A stretch of DNA of 26,238 nt from an uncultured Eubacteriales bacterium (GTDB lineage Bacteria > Bacillota > Clostridia > Monoglobales > Monoglobaceae): assembly GCA_905198865.1 (NCBI GenBank), contig CAJKEB010000024.1, positions 1 through 26,238 of the forward strand, written 5' to 3'. Made by a program: the position numbers and the translations under genes. Below, in pieces: positions 8,223 through 15,490 of this stretch; the first letter of the stretch is position 1, and each line of letters starts with the position of its first letter. The notes beneath the pieces were generated by a model. The model was given only the letters and a program-made list of their open reading frames with translations, did not search any database and was not told the DNA's origin.

Positions 8223-8924
8223 CTATTCAAGCAGTCCGGCAAGCTCCAAGTCGGTCAGTTCGCGGATTGCACCGGGACTTAAAGACTCATCAAGCACAAG
8301 CCTTTTCATTTTTACACGCTTTAGGTACACAACCGATTTCCCAACAGCTTCGAACATTCGCTTTATCTGATGGAATTTCCCCTCGTATATTACTACCTGC
8401 ACTGTATTCTTTTCAATAACCGAAAGCTCGGCCGGCTTGCACTTATACCCGTCCTCCAGAGTTATTCCCGCCTTGAATTTATTAATATCATCATCTGTGA
8501 CCGGCATATTTATCTCTGCAATATACGTTTTTGGCACATGGCTTTTCGGGCTAAGCAGCTTATGTGACAATGCGCCGTCATTTGTGAGCAGACACAAACC
8601 TTCAGTGTCAATATCAAGCCTGCCCACCGGAAAGACTTCGAAATGAGCATATTCCTCCGGCACTAGGTCAATAACGGTTTTATGTCTTGTATCATATGTT
8701 GCGGAAATTACTCCCTGCGGCTTATTAAGCATCAAATACACAAATTCACGGTATCGCATAAGGACACCGTCAACGTATACAGACGCTGAAGCAGGCTCCA
8801 CATTTGTTTCGGGACGTATAATATCAAGTCCTTCAACTTTGACACGACCCTTTTTAATCATCTTTTTTACATCGGTTCTTGAACCAAGACCGAGTCCGCT
8901 TGAAAGCAGCTTATCAAGTCTCAT
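8223..8924 (-). CDS. RsuA-family rRNA pseudouridine synthase
   Basis: A 233-residue enzyme that isomerises a uridine in ribosomal RNA (RsuA type, probably 16S position 516, or a close relative). It has an N-terminal S4 RNA-binding domain (MRLDKLLSSGLGLGSRTDVKKMIKKGRVKV, residues 1-30 region), YLMLNKPQGVISAT, the catalytic motif GRLDIDTEGLCLLTNDG with Asp104 as nucleophile, and KFHQIKRMFEAVGKSV. I use the second ATG (8924) because AGGT sits 6 bases before it and the S4 domain normally begins at MRLDK; the upstream ATG at 8936 has a poor ribosome site. It appears to be the first gene of the long minus-strand series, with a promoter at 8945-8972. Target position in rRNA is inferred from family only. 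Confidence 0.93.
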   Translation of the reverse strand: MRLDKLLSSGLGLGSRTDVKKMIKKGRVKVEGLDIIRPETNVEPASASVYVDGVLMRYREFVYLMLNKPQGVISATYDTRHKTVIDLVPEEYAHFEVFPVGRLDIDTEGLCLLTNDGALSHKLLSPKSHVPKTYIAEINMPVTDDDINKFKAGITLEDGYKCKPAELSVIEKNTVQVVIYEGKFHQIKRMFEAVGKSVVYLKRVKMKRLVLDESLSPGAIRELTDLELAGLLE

Positions 8925-8944
8925 AAATAACCTCATATTCTCGT

Positions 8945-8972
8945 ATTATCCGTCATATAATTTATTAATCAA
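8945..8972 (-). promoter_or_regulatory. Probable sigma-A promoter for the left minus-strand operon
   Basis: On the minus strand TTGATT (8967-8972) and GATAAT (8945-8950) are separated by 16 bp, about 20-25 bases before the RsuA-family start codon. It lies in the short divergent gap with the plus-strand DUF4830 gene. Each box has one or two mismatches to consensus. Confidence 0.5.
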
Positions 8973-8992
8973 CCCGACTATGGAGGTAAACC

Positions 8993-9427
8993 ATGAAAAA
9001 GTTCATCAGGCACTACAAGTTCAAGCTGATATTTATACTGTTTACGGTATTTGTAATAACCGTTATATTCGCATTGTTCTCCGTTGACAGTTCAACAAAC
9101 ACTGCAAATATAGAATATATAACTACGTACGGCTGGCAGGTTGACAGCTCACCCATCGAAATTGCTCATGTTCGCCTTCCGGAGGACTTAAATTCACTTT
9201 ACCGAACCTACAACAGCTTAGCTGCGGCTCAGGGGTATACGCTTGAAAACTACTGCGGCAAAAATGTGACAAGATATTCATATAAAGTTAATAATCACAA
9301 AGAATCCTCGGGTGATGTGCGCGCAAATATATACGTTTACAAATCCCAAATCATTGCCGCTGATATTTCAATATTAAAACCGGACGGAACAACCGTTCCG
9401 ATAAACGATACATCAAACATGAATTAA
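8993..9427 (+). CDS. DUF4830-type membrane-anchored protein
   Basis: A 144-residue protein with a short basic N-terminus (MKKFIRHYKFK), one hydrophobic segment (residues 12-30) and an extracytoplasmic domain. The outer domain has TTYGWQVDSSPIEIAHVRLPEDLNSLY, then a YSYKVNN strand and an IYVYKSQIIAADISI strand. This matches DUF4830, a family of small secreted or anchored proteins of Clostridia with no known function. No lipobox cysteine follows the hydrophobic segment, so it is a membrane anchor or a cleaved signal peptide. The ATG has GGAGGT 7 bases upstream. It diverges from the pseudouridine synthase gene and is followed by a long AT-rich gap before hpf, so it is probably a single-gene transcript. 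Confidence 0.72.
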   Translation: MKKFIRHYKFKLIFILFTVFVITVIFALFSVDSSTNTANIEYITTYGWQVDSSPIEIAHVRLPEDLNSLYRTYNSLAAAQGYTLENYCGKNVTRYSYKVNNHKESSGDVRANIYVYKSQIIAADISILKPDGTTVPINDTSNMN

Positions 9428-9536
9428 CCGTATATTATATTAATTATATCATATCCCTCCGCATCTTGCAAGAAAATGCTTGACTTTATATAAAATATTT
9501 ATTTAAAAAAATTTTTAAAAATTTAACAAATTGCTA
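9428..9536. other. AT-rich intergenic segment with UP-like A/T tracts
   Basis: No open frame of note. The stretch 9494-9530 consists of alternating A and T runs directly upstream of the hpf -35 box, which is what an RNA polymerase alpha-subunit UP element looks like. I see no clear terminator for the DUF4830 gene; the small palindrome near 9464-9473 (TCTTGCAAGA) is not followed by a T-run. Confidence 0.4.
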
Positions 9537-9565
9537 TTGCTATTTTAAAGATTTTATTATATAAT
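9537..9565 (+). promoter_or_regulatory. Sigma-A promoter of the hibernation factor gene
   Basis: A -35 TTGCTA (9537-9542), a 17-bp spacer and a perfect -10 TATAAT (9560-9565). A strong A/T-tract region lies upstream. Transcription would begin near 9572, giving a leader of about 60 bases. Confidence 0.75.
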
Positions 9566-9573
9566 ATCTACAT

Positions 9574-9600
9574 AAGAAACATAAAGTAGTTTTGTTTCTT
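9574..9600 (+). promoter_or_regulatory. 5'-terminal hairpin in the hpf leader
   Basis: AAGAAAC (9574-9580) pairs with GTTTCTT (9594-9600) across a 13-base loop. It would form at the very 5' end of the mRNA predicted from the 9537-9565 promoter, well before the Shine-Dalgarno GGAGGT at about 9622. It may protect the message or be a cis-regulatory hairpin; raiA genes in Firmicutes are known to carry leader RNA motifs, but I cannot confirm that this is one. Confidence 0.45.
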
Positions 9601-9633
9601 AGTTTATATTACACAAGAATCGGAGGTAAGACT

Positions 9634-10170
9634 ATGACTTACAACATTTTTACAAAAAAATTTAATTTAGCAGATTCAAGTAAGGAAAAAATTCTGGATA
9701 AAGTAAAGAGGTTGGACAAGTTTTTTGACGATGATTCGACAGAATGTAAGATTGTTGTTTCAGAAATCAGAGACGATATGGTTGTTGAAATTACATTCCC
9801 CTATAAGGGATTTATCATCAGAGCCGAAGACCAGAATCACGACATGCTTACCGCAGTTGATAACTGTCTGACAGGCATTGACCGGCAAATAAGAAAGAAC
9901 AAGACAAAACTTTCAAAGCGCCTGCGCGACAGCGGTTTTGAAAACTATGTGGCAATGGACAAAACTCCCGATGTTGAAGAGGAACAGGAATTCAAAATCA
10001 TCAAGAGAAAGAGATTTTCTGCTAAGCCTATGATGGCTGAAGAAGCAATTCTCCAAATGAACATGCTGGGACACAGCTTCTTTATCTTCACGAATCCGGA
10101 TACAATGGCTCCGAACATAGTTTACAAGAGAAAAGACGGCAACTATGCCTTAATCGAACTTGACGATTAA
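9634..10170 (+). CDS. hpf: Ribosome hibernation-promoting factor, long form
   Basis: A 178-residue long-form HPF (also called RaiA/YvyD). The N-terminal domain (residues 1-105: MTYNIFTKKFNLADSSKEKI ... QIRKNKTKLSKRL) binds the decoding region of the 30S subunit. A charged linker (EEEQEF) leads to the C-terminal dimerisation domain (KPMMAEEAILQMNMLGHSFFIF and VYKRKDGNYALIE) that joins two 70S ribosomes into 100S dimers. I start at the ATG at 9634, 6 bases after CGGAGGT; the longer frame from 9592 would begin inside the leader hairpin. It has its own promoter and ends in a strong terminator at 10201-10228, so it is a single-gene unit, as is common for this stationary-phase gene. Confidence 0.96.
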   Translation: MTYNIFTKKFNLADSSKEKILDKVKRLDKFFDDDSTECKIVVSEIRDDMVVEITFPYKGFIIRAEDQNHDMLTAVDNCLTGIDRQIRKNKTKLSKRLRDSGFENYVAMDKTPDVEEEQEFKIIKRKRFSAKPMMAEEAILQMNMLGHSFFIFTNPDTMAPNIVYKRKDGNYALIELDD

Positions 10171-10200
10171 TCTATTTAAAATTTGAACATACTTTATATT

Positions 10201-10228
10201 AACCGGGCGGTTTTCGCCCGGTTTTTTT
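10201..10228 (+). terminator. Rho-independent terminator of hpf
   Basis: A perfect CCGGGCG/CGCCCGG stem (10203-10209 with 10215-10221) with a GTTTT loop, followed by seven T residues on the plus strand. It lies 30 bases after the hpf stop codon. Confidence 0.95.
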
Positions 10229-10230
10229 GT

Positions 10231-10260
10231 AATAAAAATGAGGCCGCAAAATCGACGACC
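10231..10260 (-). terminator. Weak terminator of the PAP2-like gene
   Basis: On the minus strand GGTCG (10256-10260) pairs with CGGCC (10242-10246) across a 9-base loop, including one G-T pair, and is followed by TCATTTTTATT. It lies 16 bases after the stop codon at 10277 and would separate the converging transcripts. The short stem makes it uncertain; the hpf terminator at 10201-10228 may serve both strands. Confidence 0.35.
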
Positions 10261-10276
10261 CCAAATATAAATAATA

Positions 10277-10738
10277 TCAAAGTCCTATGATACAGCTTGT
10301 AATCACCGCAAACAAAACGCCGAGTATTGCCCCGCCGAGAACCTCTAAAGGAGTATGCCCCAAAAGCTCCTTGAGCTTTTTCTCTTTGAGAACCGGGTCT
10401 CGCTCCTCCCATGCGTCAACTATCATATTTATTATCTTAGCCTGCTCACCCGCAGCGCGTCTTACTCCTGACGCATCATACATAACTATAAGAGCTAAAG
10501 CGCAGCATACCACAAAAACAGCACTGTCAAATCCCTCATATATTCCAACACATACCGCAAGCGAACAAACAATCGTCGAATGGGACGACGGCATTCCGCC
10601 CGGTCCAAAGAAGCGGCTCCAGTCAATCTTTTTGTTTTTAATGCACTCAATTATTCCTTTAATCACGCATGACAGCAGCCATGCACTTAAAACAATAAAA
10701 AATATTCTGTTATTTAAAAAATCCTCAAAAAATCTCAT
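10277..10738 (-). CDS. Divergent PAP2 family membrane protein (YuiD-like)
   Basis: A 153-residue membrane protein with about four hydrophobic segments (residues 10-28, 60-75, 75-90 and 133-152). The phosphatase-related motif FFGPGGMPSSHSTIV (about residues 43-57), the following YDASGVRRAAGEQA and LKELLGHTPLEVLGGAILG are the signature of the divergent PAP2 family. The SHS and SGVRR/HTP elements resemble the lipid-phosphatase catalytic residues, so it may dephosphorylate an isoprenoid or phospholipid, but activity is unproven for this family. It lies 29 bp after ispA, whose product makes prenyl diphosphates. That supports a polyprenyl link by inference. The Shine-Dalgarno site is weak (AGGCAGATG). 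Confidence 0.9.
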   Translation of the reverse strand: MRFFEDFLNNRIFFIVLSAWLLSCVIKGIIECIKNKKIDWSRFFGPGGMPSSHSTIVCSLAVCVGIYEGFDSAVFVVCCALALIVMYDASGVRRAAGEQAKIINMIVDAWEERDPVLKEKKLKELLGHTPLEVLGGAILGVLFAVITSCIIGL

Positions 10739-10767
10739 AAGTTCATCTGCCTTTTATTTGCCATAAT

Positions 10768-11679
10768 TTATTTATCCCGCATGAGTAAAACATTCGCCAA
10801 TTCTTTCAGGAACCAAGCGCGATCACCGAACATATCAAGCGCACTAACCGCCTCATCGGTTAAAACGGCAAGCCGTTTTTCTGCCTCATCAATACCAAGT
10901 ATCGTAACAAAAGTGTTTTTTCCGCAGGACTCATCGCTTCCAATTGGCTTACCGAGAACTGACTCATCACCCAATACATCAAGTATATCATCTTTTATTT
11001 GAAAAGCCAACCCTAATTTTTCTGAAAATTCACGAATTTTATCGAATTCAACAGAAGTTGAATCGTACAAACCGCACAATATACAGCCAAATTCAGCCGA
11101 CACACTAATCATAGCCCCCGTCTTTCCCCTGTGCATCAACTCAAGCTCATCAATTGAAAGGCTGTCTCTGTTCTCGCCTTCAAGGTCAAGAATTTGACCG
11201 CCAATCATTCCGCGCACACCGGAAGCCTTTGAAAGTGCAGCAATAAGTCTGATTTTCACGTCTGCCGAAACCTTAAGATAATCGTCGCTGCTGAGCAGTT
11301 CAAAAGCCAGATTCAGCAATCCGTCACCGGCAAGCAAAGCTGTGCTTTCCGGGAAAGCCTTATGACATGTGGGTCTGCCGCGTCTTAAATCATCATCGTC
11401 CATACACGGAAGATCGTCATGTATAAGCGAGTATGTATGGATACACTCTATAGCCGCGGAAGCACAAACCGCCGTATCTACGTCACCGCCAAGCACTTCC
11501 GTAACCGCAGCCGCAATCACGGGGCGAACTCTTTTTCCGCCCGCCATCAGACTGTACCGCATAGCTTCATACACTGATTTCTGCGGCAGGTTCGGAACAC
11601 ATGAAATCTCATCAAGCTTTGAGTTTATCTGATTAATATACTCGCTCAGTTTATCATTAAATCTTTTATCCCCACACAT
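10768..11679 (-). CDS. ispA: Farnesyl/geranyl diphosphate synthase
   Basis: A 303-residue short-chain trans-prenyltransferase that condenses isopentenyl diphosphate with DMAPP and GPP, feeding undecaprenyl and quinone synthesis. The first Asp-rich motif is DDLPCMD (Asp88, Asp89, Asp94) followed by DDDLRRGRPTCHK. The second is DDILD (230-234). GGKRVRP (48-54) and KTG (186-188) supply the substrate-binding residues. There are two residues between the paired Asp and Met in the first motif insert (LPCM), the type II bacterial FPPS/GPPS pattern. GGAG lies about 8 bases before the ATG. The gene begins 3 bases after the xseB stop, as in the usual xseA-xseB-ispA operon. The dxs gene often found next is absent here. 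Confidence 0.95.
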   Translation of the reverse strand: MCGDKRFNDKLSEYINQINSKLDEISCVPNLPQKSVYEAMRYSLMAGGKRVRPVIAAAVTEVLGGDVDTAVCASAAIECIHTYSLIHDDLPCMDDDDLRRGRPTCHKAFPESTALLAGDGLLNLAFELLSSDDYLKVSADVKIRLIAALSKASGVRGMIGGQILDLEGENRDSLSIDELELMHRGKTGAMISVSAEFGCILCGLYDSTSVEFDKIREFSEKLGLAFQIKDDILDVLGDESVLGKPIGSDESCGKNTFVTILGIDEAEKRLAVLTDEAVSALDMFGDRAWFLKELANVLLMRDK

Positions 11680-11682
11680 ATA

Positions 11683-11934
11683 CTACTCCTGTATTCCCGA
11701 CGAGCCAAAGGGCTGTTCTTCCATCTCTCCGGTCTCTCTGTTTCTCATCAAAATACTAATTTTCTGCTCCGCCTCATCAAGAGCGGCTGTACATCCACGG
11801 GTCAGCTTTATACCCCTTTCAAACAAGCCGAGCATTTCATCAAGAGTTACATCTCCGCTTTCGAGCTGCTTTACAACTCTCTCCAGCTCCTTCAAATTGT
11901 TTTCAAACATAACTTTGTTTTCGGTATTTTCCAT
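11683..11934 (-). CDS. xseB: Exodeoxyribonuclease VII small subunit
   Basis: An 83-residue protein with the family core FENNLKELERVVKQLESGDVTLDEMLGLFERGIKLTRGC within residues 9-48, which forms a two-helix hairpin that binds XseA in multiple copies. The C-terminus (GEMEEQPFGSSGIQE) is a variable tail. Normal length. It lies between xseA (83 bp upstream) and ispA (3 bp downstream). The complex degrades single-stranded DNA from both ends in repair. GGAG is about 12 bases from the ATG, a loose spacing. Confidence 0.95.
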   Translation of the reverse strand: MENTENKVMFENNLKELERVVKQLESGDVTLDEMLGLFERGIKLTRGCTAALDEAEQKISILMRNRETGEMEEQPFGSSGIQE

Positions 11935-12017
11935 ATTATTTATATTCTCCTAAATATAATTAAATTTTATATCAAACAATGCTATATGCTCACCGCATAA
12001 ACGGATACACACTTTTC

Positions 12018-13217
12018 CTATACGTGCCGGGTCACGACAGCATTAATGCTGCCGTCGCTGACTACTATTTCAACATTATCTCCTTCATTTACCTGACTCA
12101 CGCTTTTAATCAAGCCGTCCTTACCCTTGGTAAGCGAAAATCCACGCTCTAAAGAACTCAGAGGACTGAGCGCATTGAGTTTTGAGCTGAGCACTGCAAG
12201 ATTTTGTTTTTTATCTCCCAGAATTTTTGTATACGCATTTTCGAAAGCGCGGCATACACTGTCAAGATACATTCGGCTGTCATCAACCTTTGTCATGGGA
12301 TTTTTCAGATATGCGTTATCCGCATAATATCTGACCTGCATACGGCTTTTTTCGATAAACCTTGAAGCACATGTATACAAACGTCTGTATACATTATTAA
12401 ACTTGTCTCTGAGCTCCTCCTGAGACGGAACGACAAGCTCTGCCGCTGCGCTCGGTGTAGGAGCCCTCAGATCCGCAACAAAATCAGATATAGTAAAATC
12501 AATCTCATGACCTACTGCCGAAACAATCGGAATGTGACTTTCAAATATTGCCCTGGCTACACATTCTTCGTTAAACGACCATAAATCTTCAATCGAGCCT
12601 CCGCCTCTGCCGACTATCAATACATCTGCACTATCCGTGTCATTAAAATATCTTATTGCCTCGACAATACTCGCCGCCGAATTTTCTCCCTGAACCAAAA
12701 CGGGATATAACACAACATCAGAATATGAAAAACGCCTCGATAAGATATTAAGTATATCACGAATAGCCGCCCCTGTGGGTGCGGTGACAACGCCGATACA
12801 CTTCGGATATTTAGGCAGCGGTTTTTTATGCTTTGGTGAAAACAATCCCTCGGCGTCAAGCTTCTGCTTTAATTTTTCAAACGCAACATGCAAGTCGCCT
12901 ATACCCTCCTGCTCCATATGATCAATATAAAGCTGGTATTGACCGTCACGCTCGTATACGCCTATACGGCCTCTTGCAATCACCTTCATACCGTTTGCCG
13001 GCTTAAAGTTCAGCTTTGCCGCAGCACTTCTGAACATAACCGCACGCATAACGCCGCTCTCGTCTTTTAAGGACATGTACATATGCCCGGAAGAATGAGC
13101 TTTGAAATTTGAAAGCTCACCTTTAACCAAAACATTGTTTAATAATTCATCTCTTGCAAGTATCTGCTTAATATACAAATTAACCTGCGTTACCGTTAAA
13201 GCTTGTCTTTCTATCAT
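12018..13217 (-). CDS. xseA: Exodeoxyribonuclease VII large subunit
   Basis: A 399-residue catalytic subunit. The N-terminal OB-fold (residues 1-100: LTVTQVNLYIKQIL, VKGELSNFKAHSSGHMYMSLKD) binds single-stranded DNA. The catalytic domain contains KHKKPLPKYPKCIGVVTAPTGAAIRDI and VLIVGRGGGSIEDLWSFNEE, AVGHEIDFTISDFVADLRAPTPSAAAE; these are the conserved GRGGGS and VGHExD motifs. A coiled-coil region follows, and the C-terminus has ERGFSLTKGKDG. I use the ATG at 13217 with GAGG 7 bases upstream; the longer frame from 13259 adds 14 residues that are not family-like. A 51-bp inverted repeat lies in the 140-bp gap to nusB. Confidence 0.96.
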   Translation of the reverse strand: MIERQALTVTQVNLYIKQILARDELLNNVLVKGELSNFKAHSSGHMYMSLKDESGVMRAVMFRSAAAKLNFKPANGMKVIARGRIGVYERDGQYQLYIDHMEQEGIGDLHVAFEKLKQKLDAEGLFSPKHKKPLPKYPKCIGVVTAPTGAAIRDILNILSRRFSYSDVVLYPVLVQGENSAASIVEAIRYFNDTDSADVLIVGRGGGSIEDLWSFNEECVARAIFESHIPIVSAVGHEIDFTISDFVADLRAPTPSAAAELVVPSQEELRDKFNNVYRRLYTCASRFIEKSRMQVRYYADNAYLKNPMTKVDDSRMYLDSVCRAFENAYTKILGDKKQNLAVLSSKLNALSPLSSLERGFSLTKGKDGLIKSVSQVNEGDNVEIVVSDGSINAVVTRHV

Positions 13218-13265
13218 CAAATACCTCGTATTTTTATAAATAAAAACTATTACATACACACCAAA

Positions 13266-13316
13266 CAGAGCGTACCTTACAATTCAATGAAATGTTCATT
13301 GGTAAGCTCCGCTCTG
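13266..13316. repeat. 51-bp imperfect inverted repeat between nusB and xseA
   Basis: Nested arms: CAGAGCG (13266-13272) with CGCTCTG (13310-13316), CTTAC (13276-13280) with GTAAG (13302-13306), and CAATGA (13285-13290) with TCATTG (13296-13301). A 5-base loop closes it, with a 3x3 internal loop and a 4-base bulge. No T-tract follows on either strand, so it is not a classic terminator. It could be an RNA processing site or a small palindromic element. Confidence 0.6.
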
Positions 13317-13357
13317 CAATATCTGTAAAGAATATTCAAAACTATATTTATTATTTG

Positions 13358-13771
13358 CTATTTATCAGAAGCCGTTTCAATCTGTTTTTGTATACTTCCA
13401 AGCACACCGTTAACAAAAGAAACAGCTTCATCTCCGGCATATTCGCGGGTCAAATTAACAGCCTCATTAACAGCAACCGGAGCCGGTACATCTTCTCTGT
13501 AAAGGATCTCATATGTACCCAGTCTCAGTGCCGCAAGACTTACGGCACCGATTCTGTCTAAGCTCCAACCGCGTGAAAACTCCATAATCTTGCTGTCAAT
13601 TTCATCAATCTTTTTCACAACGCCTGAAACAATGTCACCGATATACTCGCCCTGCTTTTTGACATCGTTTTTCAGGAAAAAATCAGCCAGGATATCGCCT
13701 ACTTCATCAGGCTGAAATTTGTATTGAAAGAGTACAACAAACGCATACTCCCTTGCTTTTTTTCTGTCCAT
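13358..13771 (-). CDS. nusB: Transcription antitermination factor NusB
   Basis: A 137-residue all-helical RNA-binding protein. It joins NusE (S10) on boxA RNA to prevent early termination of rRNA transcripts. Family segments: RKKAREYAFVVLFQYKFQ (residues 3-20), FSRGWSLDRIGAVSLAALRLGTYEILYREDVPAPVAVNEAVNLTREYAGDEAVSFVNGVLG in two parts from 66 to 126 (conserved 'AVNEAVNLTREYAGDEA' and 'FVNGVLG'). Full normal length. The ribosome site is modest (GGATTGAT). It lies 115 bp after the Asp23 gene and 140 bp before xseA, the typical Firmicutes neighbourhood; folD, which often separates nusB and xseA in Bacillus, is missing. Confidence 0.96.
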   Translation of the reverse strand: MDRKKAREYAFVVLFQYKFQPDEVGDILADFFLKNDVKKQGEYIGDIVSGVVKKIDEIDSKIMEFSRGWSLDRIGAVSLAALRLGTYEILYREDVPAPVAVNEAVNLTREYAGDEAVSFVNGVLGSIQKQIETASDK

Positions 13772-13886
13772 AGTTTATCAATCCGCAAAAGTCAGTAAGA
13801 CGCTTTACAGCATTGTGCGTAACATTGCGTCTTTATATAACCTTTGTTCCTCCAAAATCAAATTATTTGTTATTCAAAAAGTCTGA

Positions 13887-14648
13887 TTAGTCATTATCTG
13901 TAATATCTTCGATAATATCCTCAGTCTTATCACAGACAGTCTTAGCGGCATCTTTGATATTATCGCTTATGTTTTCGACATTATCCTCAACAGCGTCTGC
14001 AATATTATCACCTATGCTCTCAATCTCTTTTTTGAAATTCTCGGAATTCTCTTTTGCTTCCTGTGCCAGGCTCTCAGCTTTCTCTTTTGCACCGCTGATT
14101 ATGTCGGCAGCTTTTTCCTTAGCCGCCTCAGCGAACTCTTCGACCTTTTCTTTAGCGTCGCTTGCAAAATCGGCAGCATAATCTGCGGCTGTATTTTTCA
14201 CATCATTTGCGGTCTGCACAACGTCGTCGATTTTGCTTCCGACCTTTTCACCGGTGGTCTGTGATTTTGCACCGTCATCTTTGGGCACATTAACACCCTC
14301 AACGCTTACATTTACTGCCGCAACATCAAGACCCGTCATTGCTTCAACCTCGCTCTTAACCTTCTCCTGAATTTCCCATGCAACATCAGGTATTTTAGCA
14401 CCGTATTCAACAATGATTGCCAGATCAAGAGTCGCTTTCTTATCAGCAACGCTGACCTTAACACCCTTTGACATGTTCTTTTTTCCGAGCAATTCGGCAA
14501 ATCCGCCTGAAATTGAACTGACCATTCCGGAGACGCCGTTTACACTGCTTGCCGCCAGAGAAGCCACAGTTGAAACCACATCATTTGAAATATTAATACT
14601 TCCCGTACTGATATTCTCCTGTTCCTGAGATGTATTAACATCAGCCAT
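13887..14648 (-). CDS. Asp23/Gls24 family protein with long amphipathic helical tail
   Basis: A 253-residue protein. Residues 1 to about 122 form an Asp23/Gls24 domain (SINISNDVVSTVASLAASS, GVSGM, GVKVSVADKKATLDLAIIVEYG, VEAMTGLDVAAVNVSVEGVNV), as in YqhY of Bacillus, which sits at this same locus and affects acetyl-CoA carboxylase. Residues 123-253 are a charged alanine/lysine/glutamate tail with repeated units such as AKEKVEEFAEAAKEKAADI and AKEKAESLAQEAKEN, ending acidic (EDITDND). Such tails look like LEA or apolipoprotein-type amphipathic helices that can lie on membranes or bundle. The tail roughly doubles the usual family length. It has its own promoter (14715-14743), with AGGAGG before the ATG. 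accB and accC, its usual neighbours in Bacillus, are absent. Confidence 0.88.
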   Translation of the reverse strand: MADVNTSQEQENISTGSINISNDVVSTVASLAASSVNGVSGMVSSISGGFAELLGKKNMSKGVKVSVADKKATLDLAIIVEYGAKIPDVAWEIQEKVKSEVEAMTGLDVAAVNVSVEGVNVPKDDGAKSQTTGEKVGSKIDDVVQTANDVKNTAADYAADFASDAKEKVEEFAEAAKEKAADIISGAKEKAESLAQEAKENSENFKKEIESIGDNIADAVEDNVENISDNIKDAAKTVCDKTEDIIEDITDND

Positions 14649-14667
14649 AATAAAAACCTCCTGTACA

Positions 14668-14683
14668 AGGCATAAACATGCCT
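14668..14683. repeat. Small hairpin in the Asp23 leader
   Basis: AGGCAT (14668-14673) pairs with ATGCCT (14678-14683) over a 4-base loop. It lies just before the AGGAGG ribosome site of the Asp23 gene within the leader of the 14715-14743 promoter. A role in translation control is possible but unproven. Confidence 0.35.
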
Positions 14684-14714
14684 ATTGTTATTAAATACCA
14701 TAAATATTTATGTT

Positions 14715-14743
14715 ATTATAACACAAATACTTTAAGATTACAA
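14715..14743 (-). promoter_or_regulatory. Sigma-A promoter of the Asp23-nusB-xseAB-ispA transcript
   Basis: On the minus strand a -35 TTGTAA (14738-14743), a 17-bp spacer and a perfect -10 TATAAT (14715-14720). It separates the vegetative genes from the sporulation operon upstream. The leader is about 60 bases. Confidence 0.75.
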
Positions 14744-14820
14744 TGTTTATTTTTAGCCATTTTAATATTTTTATTAATATTTTTGTTTTTATTATGCCGA
14801 ATAAAACAGGCTGTATAGAT

Positions 14821-15468
14821 TTATTGTTCGGAACTGATTTTAATCTGTGACGCTGCCACTCCTGTCTCTGCTATAATTATGTCTTTAATTTGTGCAACCG
14901 ACGCACTGTCAAGATTTCCTCCCTTAACAATCACAGATACGCCGCTTTCACTGACTTGTGCAAAGCAGTCCTCAAATCCCTTTGCTTTTACGTTTGTCTC
15001 TATTGCATTTTCGTTTTCGGAATACTTTGTCAGTTTTACTATATTATCTTCTGCTTGTTTTTTGGCGCTTTCACTCGCATCCTTGTTTGACGCAATCTCC
15101 TTCCATTTGTCCATTGTATCGCCTCTTAAAGCGTCTCTGTCCTGTCTTGAACGGCTTATTACATTAACGGAGCTTTGTGTGCTTCCTTGTCCGTTATTCT
15201 CATTACTATTGTTTTCGTCGCTTCCGCTCTCGTTCTTATTACCGTCATCTGAGTTTCCGCCCCAGAAGGTTTCCGTATCTTTTTCTTTATCATCATCGGA
15301 TTCCGTATTGCTCGGCGCAGCAGTGCTTGAAACGCTGACTGCGTCGGAGCGTATTGCTCCGACTGTCCATCTATAATAGCCTGCGGCGAGTACAAGGGCA
15401 ATCAATCCGACAACGAACACCTGTTTTCCTCTGAATTTGACTGTTTTTTTAGAATTTTTTGAACTCAT
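14821..15468 (-). CDS. spoIIIAH: Stage III sporulation protein AH
   Basis: A 215-residue mother-cell membrane protein. It binds forespore SpoIIQ and forms a ring in the intermembrane space. It has a basic N-terminus, one membrane helix (about residues 16-32, KQVFVVGLIALVLAAGYY), then a low-complexity Ser/Asp/Asn/Glu linker (about 45-100). The YscJ/FliF-like ring-building domain follows, from about 105 to the end (DRDALRGDTMDKWKEI ... VIVKGGNLDSASVAQIKDIII ... ISSEQ). The RDALRG start of this domain and the final 'AASQIKISSE' are typical. It is the last spoIIIA gene, 79 bp after spoIIIAG; that gap holds a 23-bp tandem duplication. GGAGAG precedes the ATG. Expression should follow mother-cell sigma-E. 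Confidence 0.93.
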   Translation of the reverse strand: MSSKNSKKTVKFRGKQVFVVGLIALVLAAGYYRWTVGAIRSDAVSVSSTAAPSNTESDDDKEKDTETFWGGNSDDGNKNESGSDENNSNENNGQGSTQSSVNVISRSRQDRDALRGDTMDKWKEIASNKDASESAKKQAEDNIVKLTKYSENENAIETNVKAKGFEDCFAQVSESGVSVIVKGGNLDSASVAQIKDIIIAETGVAASQIKISSEQ

Positions 15469-15490
15469 AATTACTCTCCTTGTCTTCTTA

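Noticed and set aside
13797..13833. Terminator for the Asp23 gene (AAGACGC/GCGTCTT stem)
   Set aside because: The stem has only 7 bp over a 23-base loop and is not followed by a convincing T-run.
13837..13860. Strong GGAGG site on the minus strand (13849-13853) suggesting a small gene between Asp23 and nusB
   Set aside because: No ATG, GTG or TTG lies 4-12 bases downstream, and no open frame follows.
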